Below, one piece after another: positions 25,839-35,345 of a stretch of 64,000 nucleotides of DNA. Each line of letters opens with the position of its first letter. Position 1 is the first letter of the stretch. Source of the stretch: Bog-756 sp963725395. Lineage in GTDB: Bacteria; Actinomycetota; Acidimicrobiia; Acidimicrobiales; RAAP-2. A program made the translations under genes and the position numbers. The stretch spans positions 310,001-374,000 of the forward strand of contig CAVRYH010000002.1 in NCBI GenBank assembly GCA_963725395.1, written 5' to 3'. Below the pieces are notes generated by a model. That model saw only the letters and a list, made by a program, of their open reading frames with translations. It ran no database searches and was not told the origin of the DNA.

Positions 25839-27373
25839 CCGCAGTTGTAGCCGGGGATGAACGTGACACCCGGGCCACCGTGGCACCCCGCACCACAGAG
25901 ATAGAGGCCCTCGAACGGCACGGGTGCGTCGGGCCATCCCCGGGGCCCTGGTCGGAACGGCCCCATGAACTCGGGCTGGAGCAGACCGTGGGTGAAGTCC
26001 CCGCCCGTGCATCCGAACATCCGCTCGTAGGTGTAGGCGGGGTAGTTGAACTGGCGATCGACGAGGTCGGGGAAGTTGGGTGCCATCGACGTGATCTTCG
26101 CCACGATGCGTTCGGCCATCTCGTCACGCAGACGCGCCTGGTCGGCGTGGGTCGCCCCGATAGGGGAGTAGAAGGCGAAACTGCTGGCGACATGTCTCCC
26201 GTCGGGGGCGAGCCCCGGGTCGCGCAGCGTCGGGATGGAGAGATTGAAGGACGGCGAGTGCGGTACCAGACCGCGGACCGACCCCTCGAAGTCGCGCTGC
26301 ATCTCCTCGGGCCTCCCGAAGAACGTCACGTTGTGTCGGAGATCGCCCTGGTTCAGCACGTCGTAGGGAGGGGCGTACTCGGGGAGGCCGTCGAGGGCGA
26401 AATGGACCTGGAAGTACGCCGCCCGGTGGTCGATGGCCCCCACCCGCTGGGCGAATGCCTGCGGCAGCGCTTCGACGTCGAGCAGTTGGGTGAACGTGGC
26501 GGTCGGATCCAGGTTCGACACCACGACCGGTGCCGTCACGACCTCCCCGTCGGCCAGCTCGACCCCCTGGACCTGTTCGCCCGACGTGACGATCCTCGTC
26601 ACCTTCACGTGGCGACGGATCTCGCCTCCTTCGTGCTCGAAGAGGCCGAGGAGATGGTCTGACATGGTACCGATACCACCGCGCACCTTGGACATCGTCA
26701 CGTCCCCGGGCGAAGCCAGGGCAAAGGCGAGGCAGAGGGCGCTGCCGGGCGAGTACGGGCCGCGGTAGGTGGAGTTGACCGCCAGGAAGGCGAGCATGCT
26801 GCGGATCTGGGCGTGCTTGTCCGGATCGGGCAGGAACCGGTCGACGACGTCCATCACACTGCCGAACATTGCCGTGCGGATCGCCTGGCGCTCCTGTTCG
26901 TTCGAGGCGCTGGCCCACATCTCGTCGAGCGACTTCGGTGGCTTGCGGACGTCCAGCCTCCCGATGGCCCGGGCCGGGGCCTCGGCCCAGGCCGCCACCT
27001 CGGCCATGCCCAGCACGGCGTCGAGTCCGAGGGCGTCGTTGAGGTGATCGAGGAGCCGCTCGGGGTCGCTGTACAACAGGATGGGCGGCTCACCCGACGT
27101 CCCGATACTGGCTGACTGGATCTCGGGCTCGTAGATGGGGCAGGCGGCGAAGCCGAGTTCGTCGAAGATCTCCGTCGGGATCGGGAACTGGATCGATCCG
27201 GCGAGCTCGAAACGGTAGCCCCGGGCGAGCTCGGTGGTCGTGGCCATCCCGCCGATGAAATGGTTCTTCTCCAGGCAGAGGACGCGCATGCCACCGCGCG
27301 CCATGACCGTGGCCGCCGTGAGCCCGTTGTGGCCGGCGCCGATGACGACGGCATCGAAGTCCGGCGACGTCAC
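25805..27373 (-). CDS. FAD-dependent oxidoreductase, phytoene desaturase/PYROXD2-like
   Basis: A 522-aa flavoprotein. The FAD dinucleotide motif is VVIGAGHNGLTAATVMARGG (residues about 9-28). A substrate domain follows, with the C-terminal FAD motif LYLCGAGCHGGPGVTFIPGY near residue 490-510. This GxGxNGL type is found in carotenoid-desaturase relatives and PYROXD2-like enzymes acting on polyisoprenoids or lipids. No carotenoid synthase genes are nearby, so the substrate is open. ATG 27373. Confidence 0.9.
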   Translation of the reverse strand: MTSPDFDAVVIGAGHNGLTAATVMARGGMRVLCLEKNHFIGGMATTTELARGYRFELAGSIQFPIPTEIFDELGFAACPIYEPEIQSASIGTSGEPPILLYSDPERLLDHLNDALGLDAVLGMAEVAAWAEAPARAIGRLDVRKPPKSLDEMWASASNEQERQAIRTAMFGSVMDVVDRFLPDPDKHAQIRSMLAFLAVNSTYRGPYSPGSALCLAFALASPGDVTMSKVRGGIGTMSDHLLGLFEHEGGEIRRHVKVTRIVTSGEQVQGVELADGEVVTAPVVVSNLDPTATFTQLLDVEALPQAFAQRVGAIDHRAAYFQVHFALDGLPEYAPPYDVLNQGDLRHNVTFFGRPEEMQRDFEGSVRGLVPHSPSFNLSIPTLRDPGLAPDGRHVASSFAFYSPIGATHADQARLRDEMAERIVAKITSMAPNFPDLVDRQFNYPAYTYERMFGCTGGDFTHGLLQPEFMGPFRPGPRGWPDAPVPFEGLYLCGAGCHGGPGVTFIPGYNCGHEVLDAATRL

Positions 27374-27575
27374 GGCAGACCGGTTCCGCTCGCCGTGGGC
27401 CGCGTCGGGGGCTGGGGCACGGGACGGATCCTACCCATCCGCGGTCGTGTCACGACGGCCGTGACGGCCCATGGTGACGACGGAGCGGCGGAGGTTGCCG
27501 CGTTCGTCGCGTACTCGATCGGCCACCCGTCGTCGCCAGGAGCCCGACCCGACGACAGGGGCGGGCTTCACCATG

Positions 27576-28130
27576 TCACCAGCGTTTGGGGGGATCGCTC
27601 CAACTGAGCTCAGCGAGGTAGCGGTTGTAGGCGGCCAGCTCCTCGTCGACCTCGACGGTCGTCTTGACGACCCGGGCATCGACGACTCCGTCGTCGGCCG
27701 GGGCGGAGGCCTCCGCGTCGGGATCGGCCAGCTCGAGTTGCCGCCGAACGGGGGCGTGGCTCGGCATGCCCGTCGTCAGCACCGGTGCCGTGGGGGGACC
27801 GAGGCTGGCCTCGGCCACAGCCTGGGAGAGTGATTTGTCGAGCGCCCAGCCGGGAATCTGTTGCAGAGGCCTCCCCGAAGCCTCGGTCGCCGAGCGCTCC
27901 TTGGCCGCCCAGAGCCGGTCGAACGCCGTGCGCTGGTCGTGGATGAGCTGCCACCATACATACAGCGCGTAGACGGCGAACAGAGGCCATTCGACGGTGT
28001 ATGCCCAGCTCAGGGTATTGCCGGCCCGCGCCGCGTCGTACTGCCACCTGCCCAGGAACAAGCAGGCGGGGACCACCACCAACGCCAGGGCGTGGAGACG
28101 GACACAGCGCCAGGTGAAGTACTTTCGCAT
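27576..28130 (-). CDS. Actinobacterial two-TM membrane protein of unknown function
   Basis: A 184-aa protein. Two helices are seen: RLHALALVVVPACLFLGRWQ (residues 11-30) and WPLFAVYALYVWWQLIH (about 48-64), joined by the conserved loop GNTLSWAYTVEWP. The cytoplasmic tail is mostly polar with a conserved-looking end, AAYNRYLAELSW. Proteins with this pattern are widespread in actinobacteria, sometimes near cytochrome oxidase or SURF1 genes, with no assigned function. ATG 28130 is chosen; the longer open frame upstream is antisense of the phosphoesterase. Confidence 0.75.
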   Translation of the reverse strand: MRKYFTWRCVRLHALALVVVPACLFLGRWQYDAARAGNTLSWAYTVEWPLFAVYALYVWWQLIHDQRTAFDRLWAAKERSATEASGRPLQQIPGWALDKSLSQAVAEASLGPPTAPVLTTGMPSHAPVRRQLELADPDAEASAPADDGVVDARVVKTTVEVDEELAAYNRYLAELSWSDPPKRW

Positions 28131-28186
28131 GCCGTCCCCAGAGTACCCACGGTGCCCTCCGGGTGCGATGTCGGCCATGGGCTCGG

Positions 28187-29827
28187 TCAGGGGGCGGTCA
28201 CGACCACCGTGAACGACTGTGCACCCACCGGCCCCCGGCCGCGGCTGACGCCGATGGTCACACCGGTGCTTCCCGCCGACGTCGGCACCCCGGTGATCGT
28301 TCCCGTGCGCCTGTCGAGCACCAGTCCGGCCGGCAGGTCGTCCGAGAGCACGGTCCATTGTCCCTTTCGTCCCACCCGGGTGGCCGAGAGTGAGGCCTCG
28401 TAGGGCTTCCCGATGACGCCGGCCGGGAGGGTCGACGGTGTGATGACCGGGGTGTTCGCCACAGCCCCGGGCTCGACGGCATCCCGCGGGGGGATGGTCC
28501 CCGGTCCGGTGGAGAGGCAGCCTTCCGAGCGGAGGGGGTTGGCCGGGGCCCTCAGTCTCGGCGGGATGGCGAAGGCCGGGGGTGAGTGAAGGTCCACCAT
28601 CCCGAACAGGTCGTTGGCGTTCGCGTCCCGTCTCGTGAGTGCCGGCAGATTCCATTTCTGTTCGAGGGTCCTGAGTACGGACGTGTGGTCGTAGACGGTG
28701 TGGGAGACGAAACCGCGCCTGGCGAACGGCGAGACCACCCCGGCCGGTACACGGAATCCGTACTGGTCGAACCCCGCCCGCACCTGGTTGGGTGAAAGTT
28801 TCGGCGGGACGTCGTCGGGGGGGACGGCGGCGGGCGGCGTGACGTGGTCGTACCATCCCCCCCACTCGTCGTAGGTCCAGATCACCATGGACCTCGACCA
28901 CTGGGGCCCGGACATCACCGCGTCGACGACACCGCCGAGGAACTGGTCACCGAACTGGATGTCCTGGGGGTTCTCCTCGGAGGAGACCGAGTAGTTCGGC
29001 TCCAGGAAGGTGAACTGCGGGAGCGCTCCTGTGGCTGCATCCGTGTAGAAGTGGTCGATCGTCTCGATGTGGGAGGTGATCGTCGGCTCGGTGAGCAACG
29101 GCACCCACACGGCGATCGAGGGGACATCCGAGTAGTAGTCCTTCCAGGTGATGTCGTAGCGGTTGAGCAGGTCGAAGATCGTGCCGTTGGGTGGGAGCTC
29201 GTCGTTGAGTTGGTCGTCGTCGACAATGCCGAGGGACGTGCCGGCCATCAGATACCGCCGGTTCGGATCGGTTTGGCCGAGCACCGACGCGAACCACCGG
29301 TCGGCGATCGGGAACGTGCGGGCCATGTCCCAGGTGAAGGGCAGGTCCTCGCCGAGGAAGTACCCGACCGCCTCTCCCGTCGAGCCCTCGACGAATCCGC
29401 GGTTCCCGTCGACCAGGGAGTGGTGGGCCAGGTTCCAGTTCTGGCCCACGCCGTTCGTCTGGCACTCGCTCGGCATGTGGAATGCCCGGACGAGATTGCC
29501 GTGGCCGTCGGGCAGGGTGACCGTGGGCCGTCCGTTCGCACCCCTGGGGAAACAGTCGCCGCGGCCCAGCATGCCGAGCACGTTGTCGAACGAATGGTTC
29601 TCCATCATCACCACGACGATGTTCTCGATCTCGGGTACCAGGTCGGTGCCGGCGGGAACCGAGGGGTCCGGGAGGGATCCCGGGCGCAGGAGGGCACCAG
29701 CTCCGGTGACCGGACCGGTGGCGGCCCCAGCGGATGCCGCGCCGCCTGTCGCCGTCATCCCGGCCCCGAGCGCCCCGACGGCCGCCGCGCCGAGCAGGCG
29801 CCGTCGGCTGAAGCGGGAATCGGTCAT
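28187..29827 (-). CDS. Tat-exported phosphoesterase (acid phosphatase/phospholipase C family)
   Basis: A 546-aa protein. A Tat signal is present at the N-terminus (SRRRLLGAAAVGALGAG, twin Arg at residues 8-10). The phosphoesterase domain has VVVMMENHSFDNVLGML (metal ligand and nucleophile region of AcpA/PLC proteins), later TYDEWGGWYDHVTPP and DHTSVLRTLEQKW. The C-terminal ~100 residues look like a putative Ig-like domain (LPAGVIGKPYEASLSATRVG). Phospholipase C and acid phosphatase members are not easily separated. ATG 29827. Confidence 0.92.
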   Translation of the reverse strand: MTDSRFSRRRLLGAAAVGALGAGMTATGGAASAGAATGPVTGAGALLRPGSLPDPSVPAGTDLVPEIENIVVVMMENHSFDNVLGMLGRGDCFPRGANGRPTVTLPDGHGNLVRAFHMPSECQTNGVGQNWNLAHHSLVDGNRGFVEGSTGEAVGYFLGEDLPFTWDMARTFPIADRWFASVLGQTDPNRRYLMAGTSLGIVDDDQLNDELPPNGTIFDLLNRYDITWKDYYSDVPSIAVWVPLLTEPTITSHIETIDHFYTDAATGALPQFTFLEPNYSVSSEENPQDIQFGDQFLGGVVDAVMSGPQWSRSMVIWTYDEWGGWYDHVTPPAAVPPDDVPPKLSPNQVRAGFDQYGFRVPAGVVSPFARRGFVSHTVYDHTSVLRTLEQKWNLPALTRRDANANDLFGMVDLHSPPAFAIPPRLRAPANPLRSEGCLSTGPGTIPPRDAVEPGAVANTPVITPSTLPAGVIGKPYEASLSATRVGRKGQWTVLSDDLPAGLVLDRRTGTITGVPTSAGSTGVTIGVSRGRGPVGAQSFTVVVTAP

Positions 29828-29975
29828 GGCCGGCTGCGGTGACGAGTGGAGACTTCCTCAACCCCCACCGGCTTCTGCCATCCCATCACAAGTACCTCCT
29901 GTCGAGGAGAACTCGGTCGCGTCCACCCCCGGTCGCCCCGCCGATGCTATTCGATATCCTGGCCCCTCCCGCCTT

Positions 29976-29989
29976 GATCCCGCGGGATC
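29976..29989. promoter_or_regulatory. Palindrome GATCCCGCGGGATC
   Basis: A perfect 14-bp palindrome, 66 bp upstream of the dienelactone hydrolase ATG and in the divergent region with the phosphoesterase. It may be an operator. The high GC makes chance palindromes common. Confidence 0.3.
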
Positions 29990-30055
29990 CGGAGCGATGG
30001 CGAGCCGAGTCCATCCTGACCGACCAGCGCTGAACAGACGAAGGAGACGCCGCCC

Positions 30056-30775
30056 ATGTCCACGTCGGACCTGACCATCGATACACCGGACGGACCCATG
30101 CCGGCCTACCGCGCCGCTCCGGAGGGAACGGCCAAGGGTGCCATCGTGGTGATCCAGGAGGCCTTCGGGGTCACGAGCCACATCGAGGACGTCACCCGCC
30201 GGCTGGCCACCGCCGGCTGGCTGGCCATCGCACCGGCCTTGTTCCACCGCCAGGGGTCGCCCGTGCTGGGCTACACCGAGTTCGACAAGGTGATGCCCGT
30301 CATGGGCGCGTTGACCGCCGAGGGCATCTCCGGGGACCTGACCGCCTCGTTCGCCCATCTGGAGTCCGAGGGGTACCCCGCCCCCCGCGCCGGCATCGTA
30401 GGGTTCTGCATGGGTGGCAGCGTTGCACTGGTGGCCGCCACTCAGCGTCCGTTGGGCGCTGCGGTGACCTACTACGGCGGTGGCGTGCTCGAGGGGCGCT
30501 TCGGGTTCCCACCACTCGTCGAGCTGGCCCCGACGCTCGCCACGCCGTGGCTCGGGCACTTCGGCGATCTCGACCAGGGGATCCCCGTCGATCAGGTCGA
30601 GGCGTTGCGTGCGGCCGCGGACCGAGCGCCGGTGGAGACCACCATCTATCGGTACGCCGAAGCGGACCACGGTTTCAACTGCAACGACCGGCCGAACGTG
30701 TTCAACCCCACCGCCGCCGACGAGGCGTGGACGAGGACGCTCGCCTGGTTCGACACCAACATCGCAGGGGCCTGA
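30056..30775 (+). CDS. Dienelactone hydrolase-family protein
   Basis: A 239-aa alpha/beta hydrolase. The nucleophile elbow is GFCMGGS with Cys118, the acid is in HFGDLDQGIP and the histidine in EADHGFNC, giving a Cys-Asp-His triad as in carboxymethylenebutenolidase. ATG 30056 follows AAGGAGA. It may open dienelactones or act on other esters; no chlorocatechol genes are nearby. The next gene begins 44 bp downstream. Confidence 0.9.
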   Translation: MSTSDLTIDTPDGPMPAYRAAPEGTAKGAIVVIQEAFGVTSHIEDVTRRLATAGWLAIAPALFHRQGSPVLGYTEFDKVMPVMGALTAEGISGDLTASFAHLESEGYPAPRAGIVGFCMGGSVALVAATQRPLGAAVTYYGGGVLEGRFGFPPLVELAPTLATPWLGHFGDLDQGIPVDQVEALRAAADRAPVETTIYRYAEADHGFNCNDRPNVFNPTAADEAWTRTLAWFDTNIAGA

Positions 30776-30818
30776 TGGGTCTGTTTCCGAATTCGGCGAC
30801 CTCTCGGGTCGATCGACG

Positions 30819-31517
30819 GTGAGCATCACCGGGGCGGGACCCTACGGCCCAGACATCTACACCGAGCCCGACGGGGACCCCGACACGCTCTCCAATCTCG
30901 GACCTCTCCGGGCCCTGGCCGGGATCTGGCAGGGGGAAGGGACCGACGAGCACCCGGTGGCTCCGGCCGACGGGGGCAGCGAGCGGAACAGCTTCGTCGA
31001 GCGTCATGAGCTGCAGCCCATCGACCCCCAGACGAACGGGCCCCAGCTCCTCTACGGACTGCGCTACCACACCCACATCGTCAAACCCGGCGAGACCGAG
31101 ACGTTCCACGACCAGGTGGGCTACTGGCTCTGGGAGCCGGCGACCAACGCCGTCATCCTGACCCTCGGCATCCCCCGGGGGCAGGTGCTCCTGGCCGGGG
31201 GCACCGCCGAGCCAGAGGCCACCGAGTTCGAGGTGCGCGCCGCGGTCGGGTCCGAGGTCTACGGGATCCTGGCCAATCCCTTCCTCGACCAGGCGTTCCG
31301 GACCCTCAGCTACCGGATGACGGTGCAGGCCCATCGGGACGACACCTGGTCCTACGAGGAGGAGGGGATCCTGGCCATCCCCGACCGTGAGGAGCCCTTC
31401 GCCCACGCCGATCGCAACACCCTCATCCGCGTCGCCCAGCCCACGCCCAACCCCCTGGCCCGGATGGTCACCGCCGGCGCGGGCCTCGGGATCGGTGATC
31501 TCCGGGGCACTCCCTGA
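30819..31517 (+). CDS. FABP-like/nitrobindin-family heme-binding beta-barrel protein
   Basis: A 232-aa protein. The nitrobindin motif GxWxGxG is present as LAGIWQGEGTDEHP, followed by beta-barrel repeats (FHDQVGYWLWEPATNAVILTL split across strands) and a C-terminal AHADRNTLIRV where a heme-ligating His would lie. It is longer than the ~160-aa nitrobindins. GTG 30819 is used because the frame upstream overlaps the hydrolase. Related proteins convert peroxynitrite to nitrate; that is only an inference here. Confidence 0.75.
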   Translation: MSITGAGPYGPDIYTEPDGDPDTLSNLGPLRALAGIWQGEGTDEHPVAPADGGSERNSFVERHELQPIDPQTNGPQLLYGLRYHTHIVKPGETETFHDQVGYWLWEPATNAVILTLGIPRGQVLLAGGTAEPEATEFEVRAAVGSEVYGILANPFLDQAFRTLSYRMTVQAHRDDTWSYEEEGILAIPDREEPFAHADRNTLIRVAQPTPNPLARMVTAGAGLGIGDLRGTP

Positions 31518-31699
31518 GTCCGCCGGCCGGCGACGGCGCAGTGATCCGTAAATGCGCTGGTGCTGCCTTGTGGCCCGGCCTACCATCGTGTCGTCCGGCC
31601 CGACCGGCGTGCCGTTCCGTCAGCTGCGGGCGGTGTGAGCAGAGAGCTACCAGACCTGTCCTGACCGCATCACCACAGAGAACCGAGGCGACCTGAGCC

Positions 31700-33100
31700 A
31701 TGCCCCTGCACAAACACGAATCCGTCCGTGACGAGCTACTGGACTCGGTCTACGCCGGCAAGGACCTGCTCACCAGGCTGCCGTCGCACCGTTTTCCCTC
31801 CGGGGAGATGCGGCCCGAGGATGCCTACCAGGCCATCTCCGACGAGCTGCTGCTGGACGGGAACGCCCGCCAGAACCTGGCCACGTTCTGCCAGACCTGG
31901 GAGGAGGACGAGGTCCACAAGTTGATGGACCTGTCCATCAACAAGAACATGATCGACAAGGACGAGTACCCCCAGACCGCCGAGATCGAGCGCCGGTGCG
32001 TCCAGATGCTGGCGGACCTGTGGAACGCCCCCGAGGAGGGGGAGGCGGTCGGGTGCTCGGCCATCGGCTCGTCGGAGGCCTGCATGCTCGGGGGCATGGC
32101 CGCCAAGTGGCGGTGGCGGGCCCGGCGGGAGGCGGAGGGCAAGCCCACGGACAAGCCCAACATGGTCTGCGGCCCGGTCCAGGTGGTGTGGCACAAGTTC
32201 GCCAGATACTGGGACATCGAGATCCGGGAGATCCCCATGTCGCCCGGCCGCTACTGCATGGACGCCGAGCAGATGCTGGCCCAGGTGGACGAGAACACCA
32301 TCATGGTCGTCCCCACCTTCGGGGTGACCTACACCGGCTCCTACGAGCCGGTGGCCGAGCTGGCCGCCGCGCTGGACCAGCTCCAGGCGGACACCGGGCT
32401 CGACGTCGACATCCACGTGGACGGGGCCAGCGGTGCCTTCCTCGGCCCGTTCTGCGCTCCCGACGTGATCTGGGACTTCCGCCTCCCCCGGGTGAAGTCG
32501 ATCAGCACCTCGGGCCACAAGTTCGGCCTGGCCCCCCTCGGTGTGGGATGGGTGCTCTGGCGTGACAAGGCCGACCTGCCCGACGACCTCATCTTCCACG
32601 TGTCGTACCTCGGCGGGGACATGCCCGTGTTCCAGATCAACTTCTCCCGGCCGGCCGGACAGATCGTGGCCCAGTACTACAACTTCGTCCGGCTGGGGAT
32701 GGAGGGCTACCGGAACGTGCACAACGCCTGCTACGAGACGGCCAAGGGTCTGGCCGGGGAGATCGCCAAACTCGGCCCCTTCGAGCTGCTGTGCGACGGC
32801 AACCCGTTGACGGGTATCCCCTCGGTGGCCTGGCGCATCGCCGAGGGCGAGGATCCCGGCTACACCCTCTACGACGTGGCCGACCGGCTGCGGGTGGAGG
32901 GGTGGCAGGTACCCGCCTACCCGCTCACCGGGAATGTGGCGGACGTCTCGGTCCAGCGGATCCTGGTCCGCCAGGGGGTCAGCCGCGACCTTGGGTTCCT
33001 CCTGCTGGCCGACATCAAGAAGTCGATCGAGCACTTCGACAAGCACCCGGTCAGCGTTCCCATGACCAAAGAGGAGTCGGGCGGCTTCAGCCACCTCTGA
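31700..33100 (+). CDS. gadB: Glutamate decarboxylase
   Basis: A 466-aa PLP enzyme, the same length as E. coli GadB. It has the substrate loop, DIHVDGASGAFLGPF and the PLP lysine in STSGHKFGL (Lys274). It converts glutamate to GABA while consuming a proton. ATG 31700. No GadC antiporter is present, so acid resistance by exchange is not shown; LtrA follows convergently. A GABA-shunt role is possible. Confidence 0.95.
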   Translation: MPLHKHESVRDELLDSVYAGKDLLTRLPSHRFPSGEMRPEDAYQAISDELLLDGNARQNLATFCQTWEEDEVHKLMDLSINKNMIDKDEYPQTAEIERRCVQMLADLWNAPEEGEAVGCSAIGSSEACMLGGMAAKWRWRARREAEGKPTDKPNMVCGPVQVVWHKFARYWDIEIREIPMSPGRYCMDAEQMLAQVDENTIMVVPTFGVTYTGSYEPVAELAAALDQLQADTGLDVDIHVDGASGAFLGPFCAPDVIWDFRLPRVKSISTSGHKFGLAPLGVGWVLWRDKADLPDDLIFHVSYLGGDMPVFQINFSRPAGQIVAQYYNFVRLGMEGYRNVHNACYETAKGLAGEIAKLGPFELLCDGNPLTGIPSVAWRIAEGEDPGYTLYDVADRLRVEGWQVPAYPLTGNVADVSVQRILVRQGVSRDLGFLLLADIKKSIEHFDKHPVSVPMTKEESGGFSHL

Positions 33101-33105
33101 GGACG

Positions 33106-33147
33106 CCACGTGGTCACCGGGCCAGAGAGGGCCCGGTGACCACGTGG
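33106..33147. terminator. Bidirectional hairpin terminator between gadB and ltrA
   Basis: An 18-bp perfect stem, CCACGTGGTCACCGGGCC (33106-33123), pairs with 33130-33147 around the loop AGAGAG. It starts 6 nt after the gadB stop and covers the last codons of the opposite-strand ltrA gene. No clear T-run is seen, so termination would be intrinsic only weakly, but the symmetry fits a shared end for both transcripts. Confidence 0.75.
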
Positions 33148-34298
33148 GTCCCTGCCCGTAGCCGCAGCAGGTAGGCGGCGTGGATGATGGCCACGCCGGC
33201 GAACAGCGGGAGTGCCGCGGTGATGTGGATCCATGGGACCTCCCAGGCGACGACGCCGACGACCAGGATGATGGCGGACGTCGAGAGCCGGGCGATGGCC
33301 ATCGGGGCGATCGGTCGCCTCCTCGTGCTCCCTCCCGTCACCGCCAGCGCCGCGTAGAACACGGCCAAAGGCACGGTGAGACGCAGGATCTCGCCGTCGG
33401 GGAGATGGTGGCCTGAGTTCACGTCGACCAGTTTCGACACGCTGATGGCCGTGCCGGCGATGCAGATCTGCGCGACGAGATGGGACCCGGCCCACCACCC
33501 GAACCGGTGCTGGTTGAGCCCGGCTGCCGGTATGTCCTCGAAGTAGCTGGTGAACAGGGCGAAGACCAGGATGAACTCGAACACCAGCGACACGACGTCG
33601 ATCCTGGTGATCGTGGAGCGGCTGAGGGAGACCGCCACCTCGACGAACGACTCTCCGAAGACGATGAGGGTGAAGGCGCCCATGCGTTCGACCATGTGCC
33701 GCTCGTCGTCGACGGAGAAGTCCTCCATCCGGTGGAGGATCATGACCGAGGGGACCACGAGGACCACGACGGTCACGCTGGCCAGGGCGAGGCGTCCGGC
33801 CTCGGGGAGCACCAGGGCCACGAAGAAGCAGAGGGAGGCAGCCAGGTTGAGGATGGCCAGTCGTCTCGGGTATCCGCCGCCGGTCCCGGCGCGCCGGTCG
33901 GCCCGGAAGTACATGAGGGCGATGGTGAGGAGCAGGACCCCGTATTCGAAGGCCAGGTAGGTGGAGTCACCGGTGACCGAGACGCGTGCCTCCATGGCCA
34001 TGAGCACGACGAAGAGCATCTGGACCAACAGGAGGAGGCGGTGCCCCATGTCGGTCATGTGGAACCGGTTGGCGCAGACCGTGGTCGAGAACCACACCCA
34101 CCACGATGCGGCGGCGACCAGGATGATCCACGTCGCACCCACCGAGGAGTGCACGTGGATGACGCCGGCGCTGAAGATCAGGATGGCGGCGACGAAGACG
34201 AGGTCGTAGAAGAGCTCGATCCACACCGACATGTGGTCCGTCTCGGGGGGCTCGGCACCGTGCGCCCCCTCAGGCGGATCCCCGCCTCGTGCGTTCAT
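33114..34298 (-). CDS. Low temperature requirement protein A (LtrA) family membrane protein
   Basis: A 394-aa polytopic membrane protein with about ten to twelve hydrophobic helices. It begins with a hydrophilic cap, then VWIELFYDLVFVAAILIFSA, the typical LtrA opening. ERMGAFTLIVFGESFVEVAV is a further family hallmark. The role is not well established (originally linked to cold growth in Listeria). Its 3' end lies inside the hairpin shared with gadB. Confidence 0.85.
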   Translation of the reverse strand: MNARGGDPPEGAHGAEPPETDHMSVWIELFYDLVFVAAILIFSAGVIHVHSSVGATWIILVAAASWWVWFSTTVCANRFHMTDMGHRLLLLVQMLFVVLMAMEARVSVTGDSTYLAFEYGVLLLTIALMYFRADRRAGTGGGYPRRLAILNLAASLCFFVALVLPEAGRLALASVTVVVLVVPSVMILHRMEDFSVDDERHMVERMGAFTLIVFGESFVEVAVSLSRSTITRIDVVSLVFEFILVFALFTSYFEDIPAAGLNQHRFGWWAGSHLVAQICIAGTAISVSKLVDVNSGHHLPDGEILRLTVPLAVFYAALAVTGGSTRRRPIAPMAIARLSTSAIILVVGVVAWEVPWIHITAALPLFAGVAIIHAAYLLRLRAGTHVVTGPSLAR

Positions 34299-34586
34299 GC
34301 GTGCCGAGGAGGTGCGTCATCCCGGTACCAGGGCTGCGTCCTCCTCGAGCGCACCAACGGTGGGCCGGGAGGCCGCGCCTGGGACGTCGACCTGTCGATG
34401 TGGGCCGTGGGCCGTGGTGTCGTTGGTGGCATCTGGTTCCCGTCCCTGTGTCCTCGGGGGTCGGGGCGGCCCCGGATCCGGTACCCCACCGACGCGTGGC
34501 CGGCCGACCCGGCCTGTCCCTGTGTGGCGGCCACCACGATAACCGTCACGTTCGGGGTCAGGCCGTGTCGCGCCGGTCGGTCGCCG

Positions 34587-35240
34587 TCACGACACGAGCA
34601 GGTAGACGCTCTTGCCGATCAACCAGAATCCGAGCAGCAGCGACACCACGATGATGACCTGATCGGTGTGGGTGTCGATCCAGACCCGCGTGGCGCCGAG
34701 GGCCTTCTTCGCCCGTTCGGGTCGGAAGCCGGCATAGATCTCCATGACCAGGTACACGCCCGTGGCGATGATGCAGAAGAGGACGATCGCCGCGTAGTCC
34801 TCCCATGACGAGAGCTTTGCCTCGACGATGGTGGCGACACCGGCCGCCACCAGTCCCCACGGCTGGGTGAGCGGGCCCAACCCGATGGCGTACCAGGGCG
34901 ACATGTTGTCGAGCCCTGTCTGCCACTTCGGGGTCTTCTTCGGCTTCTTCGGCCTCCCCATTCTCCGTCGCTGTCGGATGGCGATGCCGACCAGGACCAC
35001 GCCGATCAGGATCTTCACGGCCAGCGCCGCCAACGACGGAGCGGTGCTCGGCTTGGGTGGCTTGTTCCCGGTGGCGAGGATGGTGAGGGAGACCACGACG
35101 GCCAAGGAGAGGAGCCAGCCGAAGATGAAGGCGGCACCTTTGCGGGTGCCCCCCTCGGCCATGAGGATCAGGATGAATGCGGTCAGCGGTATGGGCTCGA
35201 GCGTGATGGCGAGACCGATGAGCACCAGGTCGAGGATCAT
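34587..35240 (-). CDS. GAP-family (Sap/LysE-like) membrane protein
   Basis: A 217-aa protein with about six hydrophobic helices: LVLIGLAITLEPIPLTAFIL, then AAFIFGWLLSLAVVV, and a Lys-rich cytoplasmic loop (MGRPKKPKKTPKW). The family includes mycobacterial Sap proteins, implicated in lipid export. It shares a likely transcript with the 29-aa peptide that ends 15 nt before its ATG at 35240. Confidence 0.85.
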   Translation of the reverse strand: MILDLVLIGLAITLEPIPLTAFILILMAEGGTRKGAAFIFGWLLSLAVVVSLTILATGNKPPKPSTAPSLAALAVKILIGVVLVGIAIRQRRRMGRPKKPKKTPKWQTGLDNMSPWYAIGLGPLTQPWGLVAAGVATIVEAKLSSWEDYAAIVLFCIIATGVYLVMEIYAGFRPERAKKALGATRVWIDTHTDQVIIVVSLLLGFWLIGKSVYLLVS

Positions 35241-35255
35241 GGCGTTCGCTCGTGT

Positions 35256-35345
35256 TCAGTCGTTGCTCTGGCGGAACTTGCGTACGAAGGCCACGACCAG
35301 GACGATGGCCATCACAGCGAAGATGAAGGCTCCCAGGACGTACAC
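35256..35345 (-). CDS. 29-residue single-helix membrane peptide
   Basis: A very short ORF: GTG 35345 to TGA 35256, reading MYVLGAFIFAVMAIVLVVAF followed by VRKFRQSND. The ribosome site GAGAGGAGA lies 4 nt before the start. One hydrophobic helix with a positively charged end indicates an inner-membrane peptide with the C-terminus inside. It lies 15 nt upstream of the GAP-family gene, so it may be an accessory subunit. Its small size prevents family assignment. Confidence 0.6.
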   Translation of the reverse strand: MYVLGAFIFAVMAIVLVVAFVRKFRQSND

